Assembly: GCF_027172205.1 (NCBI RefSeq)
Contig: NC_070615.1
Span: 39,788,501 to 39,852,500, forward strand
Direction of reading: 5' to 3'
DNA from: Podarcis raffonei
Lineage: Eukaryota > Chordata > Lepidosauria > Squamata > Lacertidae
DNA length: 64,000 nt
The notes below the pieces were generated by a model. That model did not search any database and was not told where the DNA came from. It worked only from the letters and a program-made list of their open reading frames with translations. The translations under genes and the position numbers were made by a program. Below, piece by piece: positions 11,401 to 23,700 of this stretch. Within the stretch, counting starts at the first letter, position 1, and the number at the start of each line of letters is the position of its first letter.

Positions 11401-14400
11401 GGGGGAGAGCCATGGCTGTTTAATGTAGTGTGTTACGGCTTTAATTGCACAGTGCTGATGGGGTTTAAGTGTATTTGCTTCCTCCCCCCTCCCCAATCTG
11501 ATTTTGTGTAACCCATGTTAAACGATCAAAGCTTCAACCTTACTGCTAATAATATTTTTCATTCTTGTTTTTCCGAACGTGTTGTTTAGGCACCAACTGG
11601 AGCCAACCAAGGACCCTGTCATCCTCAATGCCCTTCTGCATGTGTGCAAGACAATGCACGATTCTGTGAAGTAAGGTTTTTCCGCTGTCTCCTTATAATG
11701 AATTTCATTTTAAATGGTGGTGGTTGTTGTTGTGATCAGTTCTGAGGCCAAGGCTTCAGGGTTGGAGAACTGTTTTTCCATATTCTGCTTTTATTCAGGG
11801 CTGTGTGCAGGAAAACAAAATACCAGCACTGGTCTGCTTGCTCCTTAAAACGTTGCTTTGTTCTAAATGCAAAACAAAGAGAAGATGATCTGGGATGTGT
11901 TGGTGACTTCACTTCTTAACAAATGGGTTGTGGGTGGAGCAAGAGAGAGGCTGCAGGGAATAAATGTTAAGAGTGTCAAAAGGGATAAATAAAATGACAT
12001 GCTTTTGTGAGATGCAGGTGTCAGTTAAAGTGCCTCTCCAAAAAGCACTTGCAACTCCAGTGAACAATACAATATTGATATGGTATGCTTATACCCGACA
12101 AGTATTTTAAAAGCAAACAAATATCAGAAGTAAATAACAGAACACATTAAAATGCTTTTTTTTGCCATTTTGAAATGCGTACTCTCTCCTGTTAGATACT
12201 CCTTTGTACTCTTCTTCCAGCAAAAAGCTGCTCCCCTGATACTTAGTGCCAAAAGGATGCTAAGAACATACAGGAAGAGATCATAGAAATGTCATTTCTG
12301 CATTTTCTTTCTTTGTGGTGCCTGAGCAGTCTCTGTGCTCAGCTGGTTGCCTGCTTCAGTGGGCAGGAGGGAGCAGTGGTGTAGCGTGGGGGGTGCCAGG
12401 GGTGCCGGCCGCACTGGGTGCAACATCTGGGGGGGCGCGAGTCCAGAGGGAAGGGACAAGTTCCTTCCTCCGCCGGGCTCCCCGCCGCCACCGCCAGCCT
12501 TGCGCCCTAGCGCGCGCGCCCCCCCACCGCCGCTGCGGCTGCACTCCACTCACTGCTCGCAGGAGGAGCAGCCGCTGCAGCAGCGCCGACGCCGCCACCG
12601 ACGCCTGGCCGGGCACCGGCAGCCTCCGCACCCCGATGCCGACGCCGGCGCCATCCCCTCGGCCCAGCCACAGGCGGCGGCTGCTTCTGCCGACTGGGAG
12701 GGAGGAGAGCTCCGAGGGGCCTCGACGCGCCCTGCCCTCCCCAAAACCCTCCGAGAGGAAGCCGGCGGGCGGGCGAGGGTCTCCCGGCGGAAGGGGGCGC
12801 CGCTGGCTCCGGCTCTCAGCGCAAGCCTCAGCCGTGGGGGGGGCGAGGACGGAGCGCGGCTGGAAGCCCCCGGACCCGGCCGGGAGGAGGAGAGGCGCTC
12901 GCCAAGCCCAGATCTGGAGCGCCTCGGAGCGCGGGCTCCACCTACAGCCCAAGGAGAGGAGGGGGCGGGGAGGCGCCCGAGGGGAGGGGGCTTCGGCTGC
13001 CTCGGCCCGCGGGGGCTCCGCAAATAATAAATTTAATAAATTCCTGCTGAGCCTTTGGGGGGTCCTTGGCTCCTTCGCTCGCCCCCAGCCCCAGTGGCGT
13101 AGCGTGGGGGGGTGCAGGGGGGGCCAGCCGCACCGGCCGCAACATCTGGGGGGGGCGCTCGCACTCGAGTGCTAAAATCCACGGGTTAGGGGGCGCAAAT
13201 TACTTGCCTTGCCCCGGGTGCTGACAACCCACGCTACGCCACTGGGAGGGAGGCGCATCTTGATAGATGCCTTTTAATGCCAGGCAAGGAGGGAAGATTA
13301 CTCACAAGATCTACGGATCTTGGTCTTGCTTCCTCTGAGTTTCTCATTCTTCTGATCTTAAGTTCACATTTCCTCCGTATCTGCATCAGCTTTGCAAAAA
13401 GAATTTAAAGGCCTGCTCAAAAACCCACATGCATTTATGTGTGCATTTCCCACGGTATCCCTGTTTTTGTCAGCAATTTATTCTCTAGTGTGGTGGATTT
13501 TTGCAAATTATTTCCATTAATACATGCATTTTTGTGCTTTTATGCACATGCACTATTGAACTGTTTCACAACGCTAGAAGAAGTGCAAACTTCAGAGATA
13601 TCCGCATTAGTCTGAGAAGTGCCAGTTAAGAGATTTGCATTCAAATGTCAGCCATGCTAATTTCCCTTCCATTATTTGGTCACAATTGCAGGATTTGCCC
13701 TGATCCTGGTTTACATATCATAGCAAATGTGCAAATGTGTGGGCTTTCAGAGAAGAGACTTTTTTTTACTGAGCTAAGCTATGCTGAAGGACATTCCCAG
13801 TCCTACCTGGAAACATGTGGGATTTATGGGCAAGGGAGATGCAAAAGAAACTTGCATTTCCTGCTACTCTACAGTGTCACCAGATTCAAAACTGCTGTGC
13901 GACACTGTGATGAGATCAATACAGGAGGTTGGTGGTGTCGCTGAGAACAAAATCTTAATTGTTTCTGGCATCATCTTTGCTTCCTTTGTGCTTTTATCTA
14001 ATAAAGGCAGAAATTGACTTTTTAAAATAAATAAACAAAGCACATTAAAAAAACAAATGATTTTCCATGTCTATAAATCTTGTTCCTATAAACAGAAAGC
14101 ATGATTTTTGGACTAAAGGGATCTCAATATGCAGCCAATTTCCTTGGCATACGGTAACAACCATTTGGTCCATTTCTATTTCTTGGTCATCTACTCCTTA
14201 ATTTCAGGAATGGGACTAACTTTTTAGTGCTATCATTAGTAAGTTCTGGAGTAATAAAATAATTGCACTGGACTATCAGTTGTTGAAATTGTTCATAAGC
14301 ACTGCTTCTGGTGCAGGTGTTAATCTGGTCTCAGTTACCAGGGCAATAAGTTCTAGCAAATGCACTCGTAACAATACTGGATTGTGTTTACTGTTAGCGC

Positions 14401-14872
14401 TACTCAGAGTGGATCCCTTGAAATTAATGGACAAGACATACTTGCACCCACCAATTTCAAGAGGTTTACTCGGAGTGAAATTTGGTTGGATTCAAACGCC
14501 AAACAGTTTTTCCCCTTAAATCTTGCTTTGTTTCTGAAATAATTCTGCAACATCTGTAAGAGCCTGCATCAACTGGATTGCACAGCCTTTGCAAAGGGAG
14601 CTGCGTTGCAAAGCTTTGCAAAAATAGTGACCGAGGAAAAGGTCACATCTGAATCCTGCATTTAAAGCAAATTTAAGAGTAATGACTTATCCCAAAGAAT
14701 CTCGGGAACTGTAGTCTACCACTCACAGAGCCACCTTTAACAAACTACAGTTCTCAGGATTCTTTAGAGGAAGCCATGACTGTTAGAGTCCTAGAAGAGT
14801 GCTTGAAATGTATGCTGTGGATGTGACCTGTGCTGCAAATTGGGAAGTCCCTGGTTTGAATGTCACCTCTGG

Positions 14873-14914
<42 letters not shown>

Positions 14915-16567
14915 ATATTATTCATACCCCACCCATCAGGCTCGGTTTCCCCAGCCACTCTGGGTGGCTCCCAACAGAATATTAAAAATATGATCAAACA
15001 TTGAAAACAGGGCTGCCTTCAGATTCTTTCTAAAAATCAGATACCGTATTTTTTGCTCTATAAGACTCACTTTTCCCTCCTAAAAAGTAAGGGGAAATGT
15101 GTGTGCGTCTTATGGAGCGAATGCAGGCTGCTCAGCTATCCCAGAAGCCAGAACAGCAAGAGGGATCGCTGCTTTCGCTGCGCAGCGATCCCTCTTGTTC
15201 CGGCTTCTGAGATTCAGAATATATTTTTTTCTTGTTTTCCTCCTCCAAAAACTAGGTGCATCTTATGGTCTGGTGCGTCTTATAGAGCTAAAAATATGGT
15301 AGTTGTTTATTTCCTTGACATCTGATGGGAGGGCATTCCACAGGGTGGGTGCCACTACCAAGAAGGCCCTCTGAGCTTGCTTGGTGGCCTTAGACAGGCT
15401 GCACTCTCTCACAAGAGCAAAAACAGACCCTGCTGGATCAGGCCAATAACCAATTTAGTCCAGCATCCTATTTTCATGGTAGCCAGCTTCAGTCCCCCTG
15501 TCTACTATATGGAGTGACAATACAGACTTGCCTTACAGAGGTGCTGGTAACATTTCCATTGCAGTTTCAAATGTTAAAGTGTGTTTTAGATTAAAAAGTT
15601 GAACTAGATAATGCCATTTTCCTGCTTGGGCTCTACTCAAGCTAAAGCACTGTGTGGGTCATTTAAACAGCTGCTTTGCGGTCATGTTTTTAAATTAGCA
15701 ATTTTTATTGGGGACCCAGTGCTCCCTTCCATGCATCTTCCAAACCATCCATCAGTTTCTTGTTATGCCTGTATTGGATGGCGAAACCCTAATGAGCTAA
15801 TCATGGTGAAGGTTCACTCTTCCCTTCCAATTGAATTTGTATTCCAGAGCAATTACTCTGTTCCCATCTGGTGTCTGCACTAGGAGAATTGCAAAATGGT
15901 ACACCAGGGACTAGCATGCCCAGGATTAAACTGGATTACTTAATTGTAATTGAGCGTGGTTCATTTTCATCTGAATGTGTATGGTTTTATTACCTCCCCA
16001 TTTGGTAACCAAATTAAATGCTTACGATGTGAAACTGAATTTCCTACCCCCTACCCCCTGCCAATATCCCAGCAGTTTATGGCTATTGTTTTCGCCCGGT
16101 GTATCACACCATGATGCGCTACTTTTGTAGTGCAGATGTTTACCCTTGCTGTGTTCTACGGCCCTATCCTAAATTAATTTTGGAATTGGTAATTTGCAAA
16201 CAATGGCTGCTCACTGTTACAGGGTGGATTCAAACTATTTTCCAAAACAGTTTTGTCCCACAGTAGATGTTGGATAGCTTAGCTGGCAAACTCTTAATCT
16301 TAGGGTGGTGGTCTTGAGCCCAACATTGGGCAAAAGATTCCTTCATTGCAGACGGTTGGACTTGATGGCCCTTGTGGTCCCTTCCATCTCTACAATTCTA
16401 GGATTCTAGAGATTTATTCCCACTTTCCCTGGTTCACAATGCAGTGAAATTTATAAAGAAGTAAAAACATAGTTTGCAAATCACTGAGAGTTGCACAATT
16501 TGCTGCATTTGCTGATCTCATTTTGGTTCATGATCTGCACAAGTATTAAACCTCTTCTTGTTATCAT

Positions 16568-16625
<58 letters not shown>

Positions 16626-17206
16626 TTTGTTTGTGTGTGGAACACATTCATGGCATGGAAAAGGTCCCATGTTTCATTCTAGGCATCTCCGGGTAGGGAC
16701 AGGAAAAACATCCTGTCTGAAAGTTTGGAGAGCCATTGCCAACTTAGCGTTGGCCATACGATGCTAGAGGAACCCAATGGTATAGAGCAGCTTCCTGTTT
16801 GCCTGTGATAAATGGGACTTGGTAGCAAGGTAGAAAGACACCATCTTGACTGCAAGTCAAGTGAAGCAGGAGTTTGAGGACTGGGGCGTTCCAAACATTG
16901 CTTGTGTGACTTTTCTGTTCTACAGACATCTTTTGGCATGCTGTAGTTTAGGGGTCAGGAACCTCAAGCCAGGGAGTCAAAAGTGCCCCTCCCAGCCTTT
17001 TCTTTGGTCCTCGGGCTTCTCCCCAGGTCATGATCCGTCCAGATCAGCTCGGGTGAATCTGCTTTGAAATGAGAGTTGTTCAGATTCCTCCCCCATCCCT
17101 ACCCTGGGGTAAGCTGCACTGAATTCAACAGGGCTCATTTCTCATGTTTATGCTATAAACCGATTTGAGGTTTTTCTTAAAAATATAAAGCGGTATAGAA
17201 AGGAAA

Positions 17207-17248
<42 letters not shown>

Positions 17249-17443
17249 TAGCACCAATTTATTTTTGATGGGTTTCTTAAATATTGATGCTTTTTTGTAG
17301 TGCGCTGACGCTAGAAGACGAAAAACGAATGCTAGCCTCTTTGATAAATGGATTTTTGAGAATGGTGAGTATCTGCTGGGCTGGTCAGTGTTTTAATCTG
17401 CATTTTAATTGTGCTTTTAACTGGCTGCTAGTTTTTGCCTTTG

Positions 17444-17478
<35 letters not shown>

Positions 17479-20400
17479 AAAAGAAAGCACAGTATATCTG
17501 ATGTAATGTGTAGTTTGGCCCTTAGCTTTTAATTATGACACCTAAATTAAACCTTCCATGGCCAGATGCAGTATACCTTAGGATGCTAGAAGATGCACAG
17601 CAGGGCTTGCCTTTGTAATTATGCTTGTGAATTTCACAGCAGCATCTGGCTTTACACTGGGGGGCAGGGGAGGCGTGCTGAGTGACATAGACCTCTTGCT
17701 CTGATCCAGTGGGGCTACTGTTTTGCCCCCATTGCATCAGAGAGTTGTGTGTTCCTAAAGGTTCTGTCAAACGAAGTGAAAGAAAAAAAAGATGTGATAT
17801 GAACCACATTGCTTGGTAAATACTGCATGAAAGAGTTAGTGCTGCACTGCATCAAATGAGATGGAAAGAATGGGTAACTGGATGCCAGAGTCCTGTATAA
17901 GAAATGACTTTGTGAATCTTTTAAATCCAGGTTTCATTTGGCCGTGACTTTGAGCAGCAGCTGAGTTTTTATGTTGAAGCCAGATCAATGTTTTGCAATT
18001 TGGAACCTGTTCTCGTCCAGCTGATTCATGTGAGCATACTTTCTTAAGTTGAAATAGGACTTCGGGAGCTGTGTGAGCTATTTTTTCCTGCTGCATTCCG
18101 TCATTCCTTGCATTTCATTACAGAGCAAGGTCAATTTTGTTGGCATTTTAACAGCAGAGAATTTGCATTCGTACATCATGTTTTATATTGATATTTTGCA
18201 TGTTGTTGGTGAATTCATCCTGCAAATTGAAAAGCGCAAAGTCGTATGAGCTGATAGCTCGTTAGTGGGGAATATTCTGAGTTGCCTCCTTCATTTTCAG
18301 TGTTTCTCTTTCCTGCTTTCATATAGGAAAAACAGTATTTGAAATATACTTTTCCTCAGTCTAAACTGATTGCTCCTGGGCACTAAACTAGCACAGCAAC
18401 TAGTTTTGAATTTTTAAAGGTGGCATTCTTGTCCCTAAGTCATGGGTGGAGGACTTCAATTTCAGGGGCCAAAAGCACACTCCCCCAGCCATTTTTTTCT
18501 GACCCTTGTAACCCCAGCTCACATCTCTTCTCCCCAGGCAACATTCCTTCACTTGCCCTGCTTTGCTCTGGAAGTGTTTTCACCTGAATGGAATGTGCCC
18601 TTGAACTCAGGCAAATTTGTGGGGTTTTGGTCTTGTTGCACATAGTATGCACAACCCTCCTTGCACGTCATTATAGCTGTATGCTCTTTCATTTTCCCTG
18701 AAGCTTGTATTTCATATCAGTTAAACAGGAATATTTGTTAGTTATTTAGTTCCATTGACTTCTGCTGGAGAAATCCTTGAATTGTTTGAGTTGCAGAGTT
18801 GCTTCTGTAGGTAACATAATCTTTTAAAAACAGAGTGTGAACCAGCTGGCGATGGAAACGCGAAAAGTGATGAAAGGGAATCATTCCAGAAAAACGGCTG
18901 CATTTGTCAGGGTAGGTGTGAAAACTGAAGGAATTCTTCATCCTTATTTTTTCTGCATGAACTATGGTCTGTTTTGGCCAGAGCGCTAAACCATGGTTTA
19001 GCACGGGGGGGGGGGGGCTGGTTGTACTTATGCTCCCACTATTTCTGAGTCATTTTAGTCATTTTAAGTGGGGTTGATGGGATTTGGCACCCAGCAACAC
19101 TTGAAGGGTACGATTCCCCAAACCTCTGATTTAAGACATGTTCAGAATAGTCTTTGAAAACTTTTCTTACCTTTTTTTTAAGGCTTGCGTTGCCTTCTGC
19201 TTCATTACAATTCCATCTTTGACAAGCATATTTTCTCGTCTCAATCTGTACCTGCACTCTGGACAGATTGCTTTGGCAAACCAGTGCCTTTCTCAAGGTA
19301 AGCCTCATGATCTTTCTTCATTTGTAAAACAAAATGCTGTACTGTTTTTAACACTTGATTGGGAGCCGCCCAGAGTGGCTGGGGAAACTCAGCCAGATGG
19401 GCGAGGTATAAATAATAAATTATTATTATATTATTATTATTTCTAGCTACAGGGGGAACACATGAGGATTGCTAAAATTTTGAATGTTCTGTTGGGAAGG
19501 AGCTGGCGCCTTTGCTTGTCATGGCTACTTTGCACAGAACAGATATGCTTTGGAGAAGGGTCATAGCATCCCCCTTCATTGCAGAAGGTCCCAGGTTCAG
19601 TCTCCTGGAATCTCAGGTACGGCTGGGACTGTCCCCCATCTGAAACCCTGGCAGTTGCCAGTCAGTGTAGACTCTAGAACAAGACTGAGCTGGTTGCACC
19701 AATGGTCTGATTCAGTATAAGGCAGTTTCCTATGTTCCCGTGTTCCATGCTAAGGGAAAGTATTCAGCTAGTAAAAAAAATAAATCATGTAGGAAAGAGT
19801 GCAGGCATGGCACGATAAGAGCTTGGAATTCTAAGATCTAAGGAATGCGCACATTTTACTTAAAAGTGCTACTGAACCTATGATTAAATAACACTACTCA
19901 GAGCCTGGATTTTGCTTTTAGGCAAGACATAAAACAAGCAGAGCATACATGTGACATGTTTTAAGAATTCCAGCATTATTTTTGGCAAGTGGTAAGGACG
20001 TTAATGCTGACGTGCTAATTTGCTTAACAATGAGACTGTTTTTGTTCCTTCAGAACAAAACCTTCCTCTGCCTGTAAAAAAAAAGAAGAGAAAAGTCTTT
20101 AACTGCTACATGTTTAGTCCCATAAAACATTTCAACCCTTCTTTTCCAAGAGGAGTTCGTTTTCGTGGAAGCTCTTCCTTTGTGCTAGATGTATTTGGTA
20201 CAACATCTTCAGGCTTTAGAAACAATGCATAACTGATGCCTTGGATGCAGTCCAAACATTCCTTCAGGTGTCAGTGTCATGGTTTATGTAGCAAAAGTTA
20301 TATCACAAGGAGTCCCTATAAATGCGTTTTGAGTGGAGAGCAATACAGCCTGGTTTGGGGAGGATTCTCGAAAAGGCAAGAGTGTGTGACACCCTTCTTC

Positions 20401-23400
20401 CAGCAGAACGAGGCTTCTTGTTGTTGCCGTTTTTACAGTCGAGAAGATGATGTCCTGAACATTTGCCCTCTGGGCTGTTTTTCCTGTTGTAGGGTTGTGA
20501 TGGTTGAAAGATGTAAAGGGTTAGTCCCTTCTCAGAATGAGCTTACAACATGGTGTAGGGAAGGGCTGTAGCTCAGTGGGTAGTTTGCATGCCAGAGCCC
20601 TCAGATTCAGTCCCCAGCATCTCTTGGTGTGGTTGGACAAGACTCTTCTTAGAAATTCTGGAGAGCCCCTGCTCAATGTGCAGACAGTGCTGAACTAGGT
20701 AGTGTTAGAATTCCTGCTCCATGATTGCAGTCATGGGATTTTTGTCTATCACCTGATGGTGTATTGACTGAGTGGGAAGTGACAGAGACAGGATGTTTAT
20801 GTTACTGTGTTCCGTGAAGTGGGACAATTGTCCTTTGTTCCTTTTCCTCTTTGCTGTCTGATGCTAGAGAGAGAGGGAGCCATGTTGCAGTGCTCTGTGT
20901 GTGTTTGTATGTAAATAAAGTAGATTAGCCAAAATGCTGAGTTGCTGAGGTCTGTCGCGCAAGATGCGCAAACTCTGCGGATCCCTAAGTGTGCCGGTGT
21001 CAGTTGCCATCGGTTGCTGTGATGTTCGGGCTGAAGAAAGCTTATGAAGTGACCAGGAGGGAGGGAACATTCCATTCCGGCATGTGTCTCTGCCAGGGTC
21101 CTACTCGAGTGTAGGCTGAACTCCTGACAGGTAGACCATTGGTGTGACTTGGAATAAGTCTGCAGCCTATGTTACTATATCAGGGATGGGGATCTCCACC
21201 TGTCCTACAACTCCCATCAGCCCTAACCAGCGTGGTCAGGGGTCAGCGTGGATGGGAGCTGTAGTCTTAGCAACATCAGGAAGGCCACAGATTCCCCATC
21301 TCTGTCCTAGATTCATAGACTCTACGCTGTGTGTTGCTCCCACTCAGTGTAGGCATTGTGTTCGATGGACCTTTGGCTTAAACAGGTGAAACACAGACCT
21401 CCTTCCATCAGCTCTGGTGTGACAGGCCGGCTGCGTGAGGCCTCCTCTCCCTCAGCTGCCATCTGGGGGCAGCCATTCCATCAGAGTTACTTCAGTGGAA
21501 GAGATAGCAAACAAGGCTCATTTCATCAGTTTTGCTGGAGGTGCAGCTCTACCAGCCTCTCCTGCCAGCTGGCCATTATGGGAACAACTGTTTAGAAATT
21601 GAGTTTGAATTTTATTTCCTTCTTCCCTCCCTGCTCCTTTCCGCTTGTGCATTGGGTTGTGCATTTTTACATTTGCAGGAAGGTACTGTTTTGTTCTGAT
21701 TGTACATGACATCCTGGGAGCCTTTTTGGCTGAGGAGCAGGGTAAATAAGCTCTAAATAAACGTGGAATAATAAAACAAGGCAAGGCAGGTTCATAATAA
21801 GTTACCGTATTTTTCGCCCTATAGGACGCACTTTTTCCCCTCCAAAAATGAAGGGGAAATGTGTGTGCGTCCTATGGAGCGAATGCAGGCTTCAGGAAGC
21901 TATCCTCAAGCCTTGGGAGCCCGTGGGAGTTCCCGCCGGGCTCCCAAGGCTTGCGGACAGCAGCCTGCAGCCCGAAACCTGGGGAGCGCAGCGGAGCACA
22001 CCCCGGGCTTCGGGCAGATATCCGCAAGCCTGGGGAGTCCGGCGGGAGTTCCCGCCGGGCTCCCAAGGCTTGCGGATAGCAGCTTGTTCTGGGGGCTGGG
22101 GTCGGAAGCTCAGGCCTGGGGGGGAAATATTTTTTTTTCTTTATCCCCCCCCCAAAAAAACTAGGTGCGCTCTATGGACCGGTGCGCCCTATAGGGCAAA
22201 AAATACGGTATTTGGTCATTAATGTGACTAGCGAAGAGCCAGTTACATATGTTTGCCATTTTGATCATTACCTGTGTTTTCTAAGGCAGGATAGACTTGT
22301 AGGACTGTATGTTTATGACAGTTTGACCATAGGTTGTTTTGGGGGTGCAGGGAGTGGAGCATAGAAGAATCTGTGCATGTATGACATGTTCTTTCTGATC
22401 GGCATGGCTTCAGACATGTGCAAGTTCAAGCAAGTTAAATCTTGCCCCTTTCCGGAGATGACAAAAGTTGCCAGAATTGCACATGTGCTAGTAAGTTCCA
22501 GCTGTAAATGCAAACATGCTGACATCAGATGCTGACTAAGGCTTTCACCGCAAGGCTAATGGTTTTTATTTCTTTGTTTAGGCGTGATGCCGTGTGCATC
22601 ATTGGGGATTTAGAGCAAAGCTGACTGTTCCATCCGAGCAAGTTGCAAAAACAATACAGCTGCAAAGTCAGTGCAGTGCACTTTGTGTTTGTTTGGCTTG
22701 TTTGTAGGCAAACCAAGCAGAGACCACAGTGTGAAGTCATTTTCCATTCCTCTGCTGTGGTTATTAACTCATTCGCTATTGTTTCACCCCGCTGGATAAT
22801 TAATGGGTGGATTTGCTTGTTCAAAGTAAGGAACATAGGAAGCTGATTGAGTCAGACCAATGGCCCATCTAGCTTGGTATTGTCTACACTGACTGGCAGC
22901 TGCTCTCCAGGGTTTGGGGTAGGCGTCCCTCTCAGCCTTACCTGGAGATGCTGGGGATTGAACCTGGGACCTTCGGTATGCAAGGCAGATGCCCTACCAC
23001 TGAGCTGTAGCCCTTCCCTGTTCTAACCGGCCTTTTCCCAAAGGCTTCAATGGATGCCTGAAATTCTACTGAAGGATCCCCTTGGCTTGTGTATGGAATT
23101 ACCACCCACTTCATTAAAAAAAGAATTCAGGGTCTTGAAATTGGATTGGAAGTCTGAAGTGTGCCCACTGCTTCTGTGGGTGTTACCTCCTCCCATTTGC
23201 CTTACTGTCTCCTTTCACTCCCAGTGTCAACGCTGATCCTAGATGCTGTTGCACATGGTACTAAAAATCTTCCACACTTTAAATTTTTGTGGATCTGCAG
23301 TTAGTTTTTTGCTAACTAGATTAACACACGAGACGGTTACTCTAAAAATATTATGCAAGTACAGTACTTCCAGTTGTCATTGACTGATGCTTTGACTTTA

Positions 23401-23408
23401 TTTACAGC

Positions 23409-23487
<79 letters not shown>

Positions 23488-23648
23488 GAAGGAAGGAAGG
23501 AAGGAAGGAAGGAAGGGAAAACTGGCCCTATATTTCAACAGAGAATTTGCTTTTCAAGGCAGTCCTTGCCAGCCAGTTGAATGCAAACTGTATCATAGCT
23601 AAAAAGTTGGATTATTCAGTACTGGGTACAGCAATTTGTCCTAAAGTC

Positions 23649-23700
<52 letters not shown>

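Larger units (their letters stand above)
3469..11589 (+). other. Large VPS35L intron (8.1 kb)
   Basis: In order it holds a palindromic MITE (3935-4118), unannotated sequence to about 6500 including a repeat-poor stretch near 4860-5060, a BovB fragment, a reverse SINE, a Tigger-like MITE, nested L1 copies (7740-10885) and a long palindrome (11146-11465). No host exon is evident. Confidence 0.7.
11671..17300 (+). other. VPS35L intron (5.6 kb)
   Basis: It contains a GC-rich hAT element (12374-13244), diverged palindromic repeats (about 14400-14500 and 14660-14830), an (ATC)n tract with a LINE tail split by a TIR MITE (14869-15400), SINEs near 16272 and 16655, a TC/TG microsatellite (16569-16640) and an (AAT)n LINE tail ending 17247. 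13260-14270 shows no recognised element. Confidence 0.65.

Noticed and set aside
12315-13175. Overlapping open frames of 286, 230 and 198 codons on both strands
   Set aside because: They lie in the GC-rich interior of a hAT element, are open in several frames at once, and show only Pro/Arg/Gly/Ala-rich composition without a domain.
16491-16767. Ser/Leu and Val/Cys repeat peptides
   Set aside because: Direct translation of a TC/TG microsatellite.
20564-23017. tRNA-like A and B boxes at several places
   Set aside because: They are heads of SINE copies followed by shared non-tRNA bodies, without intact cloverleaf 3' halves.
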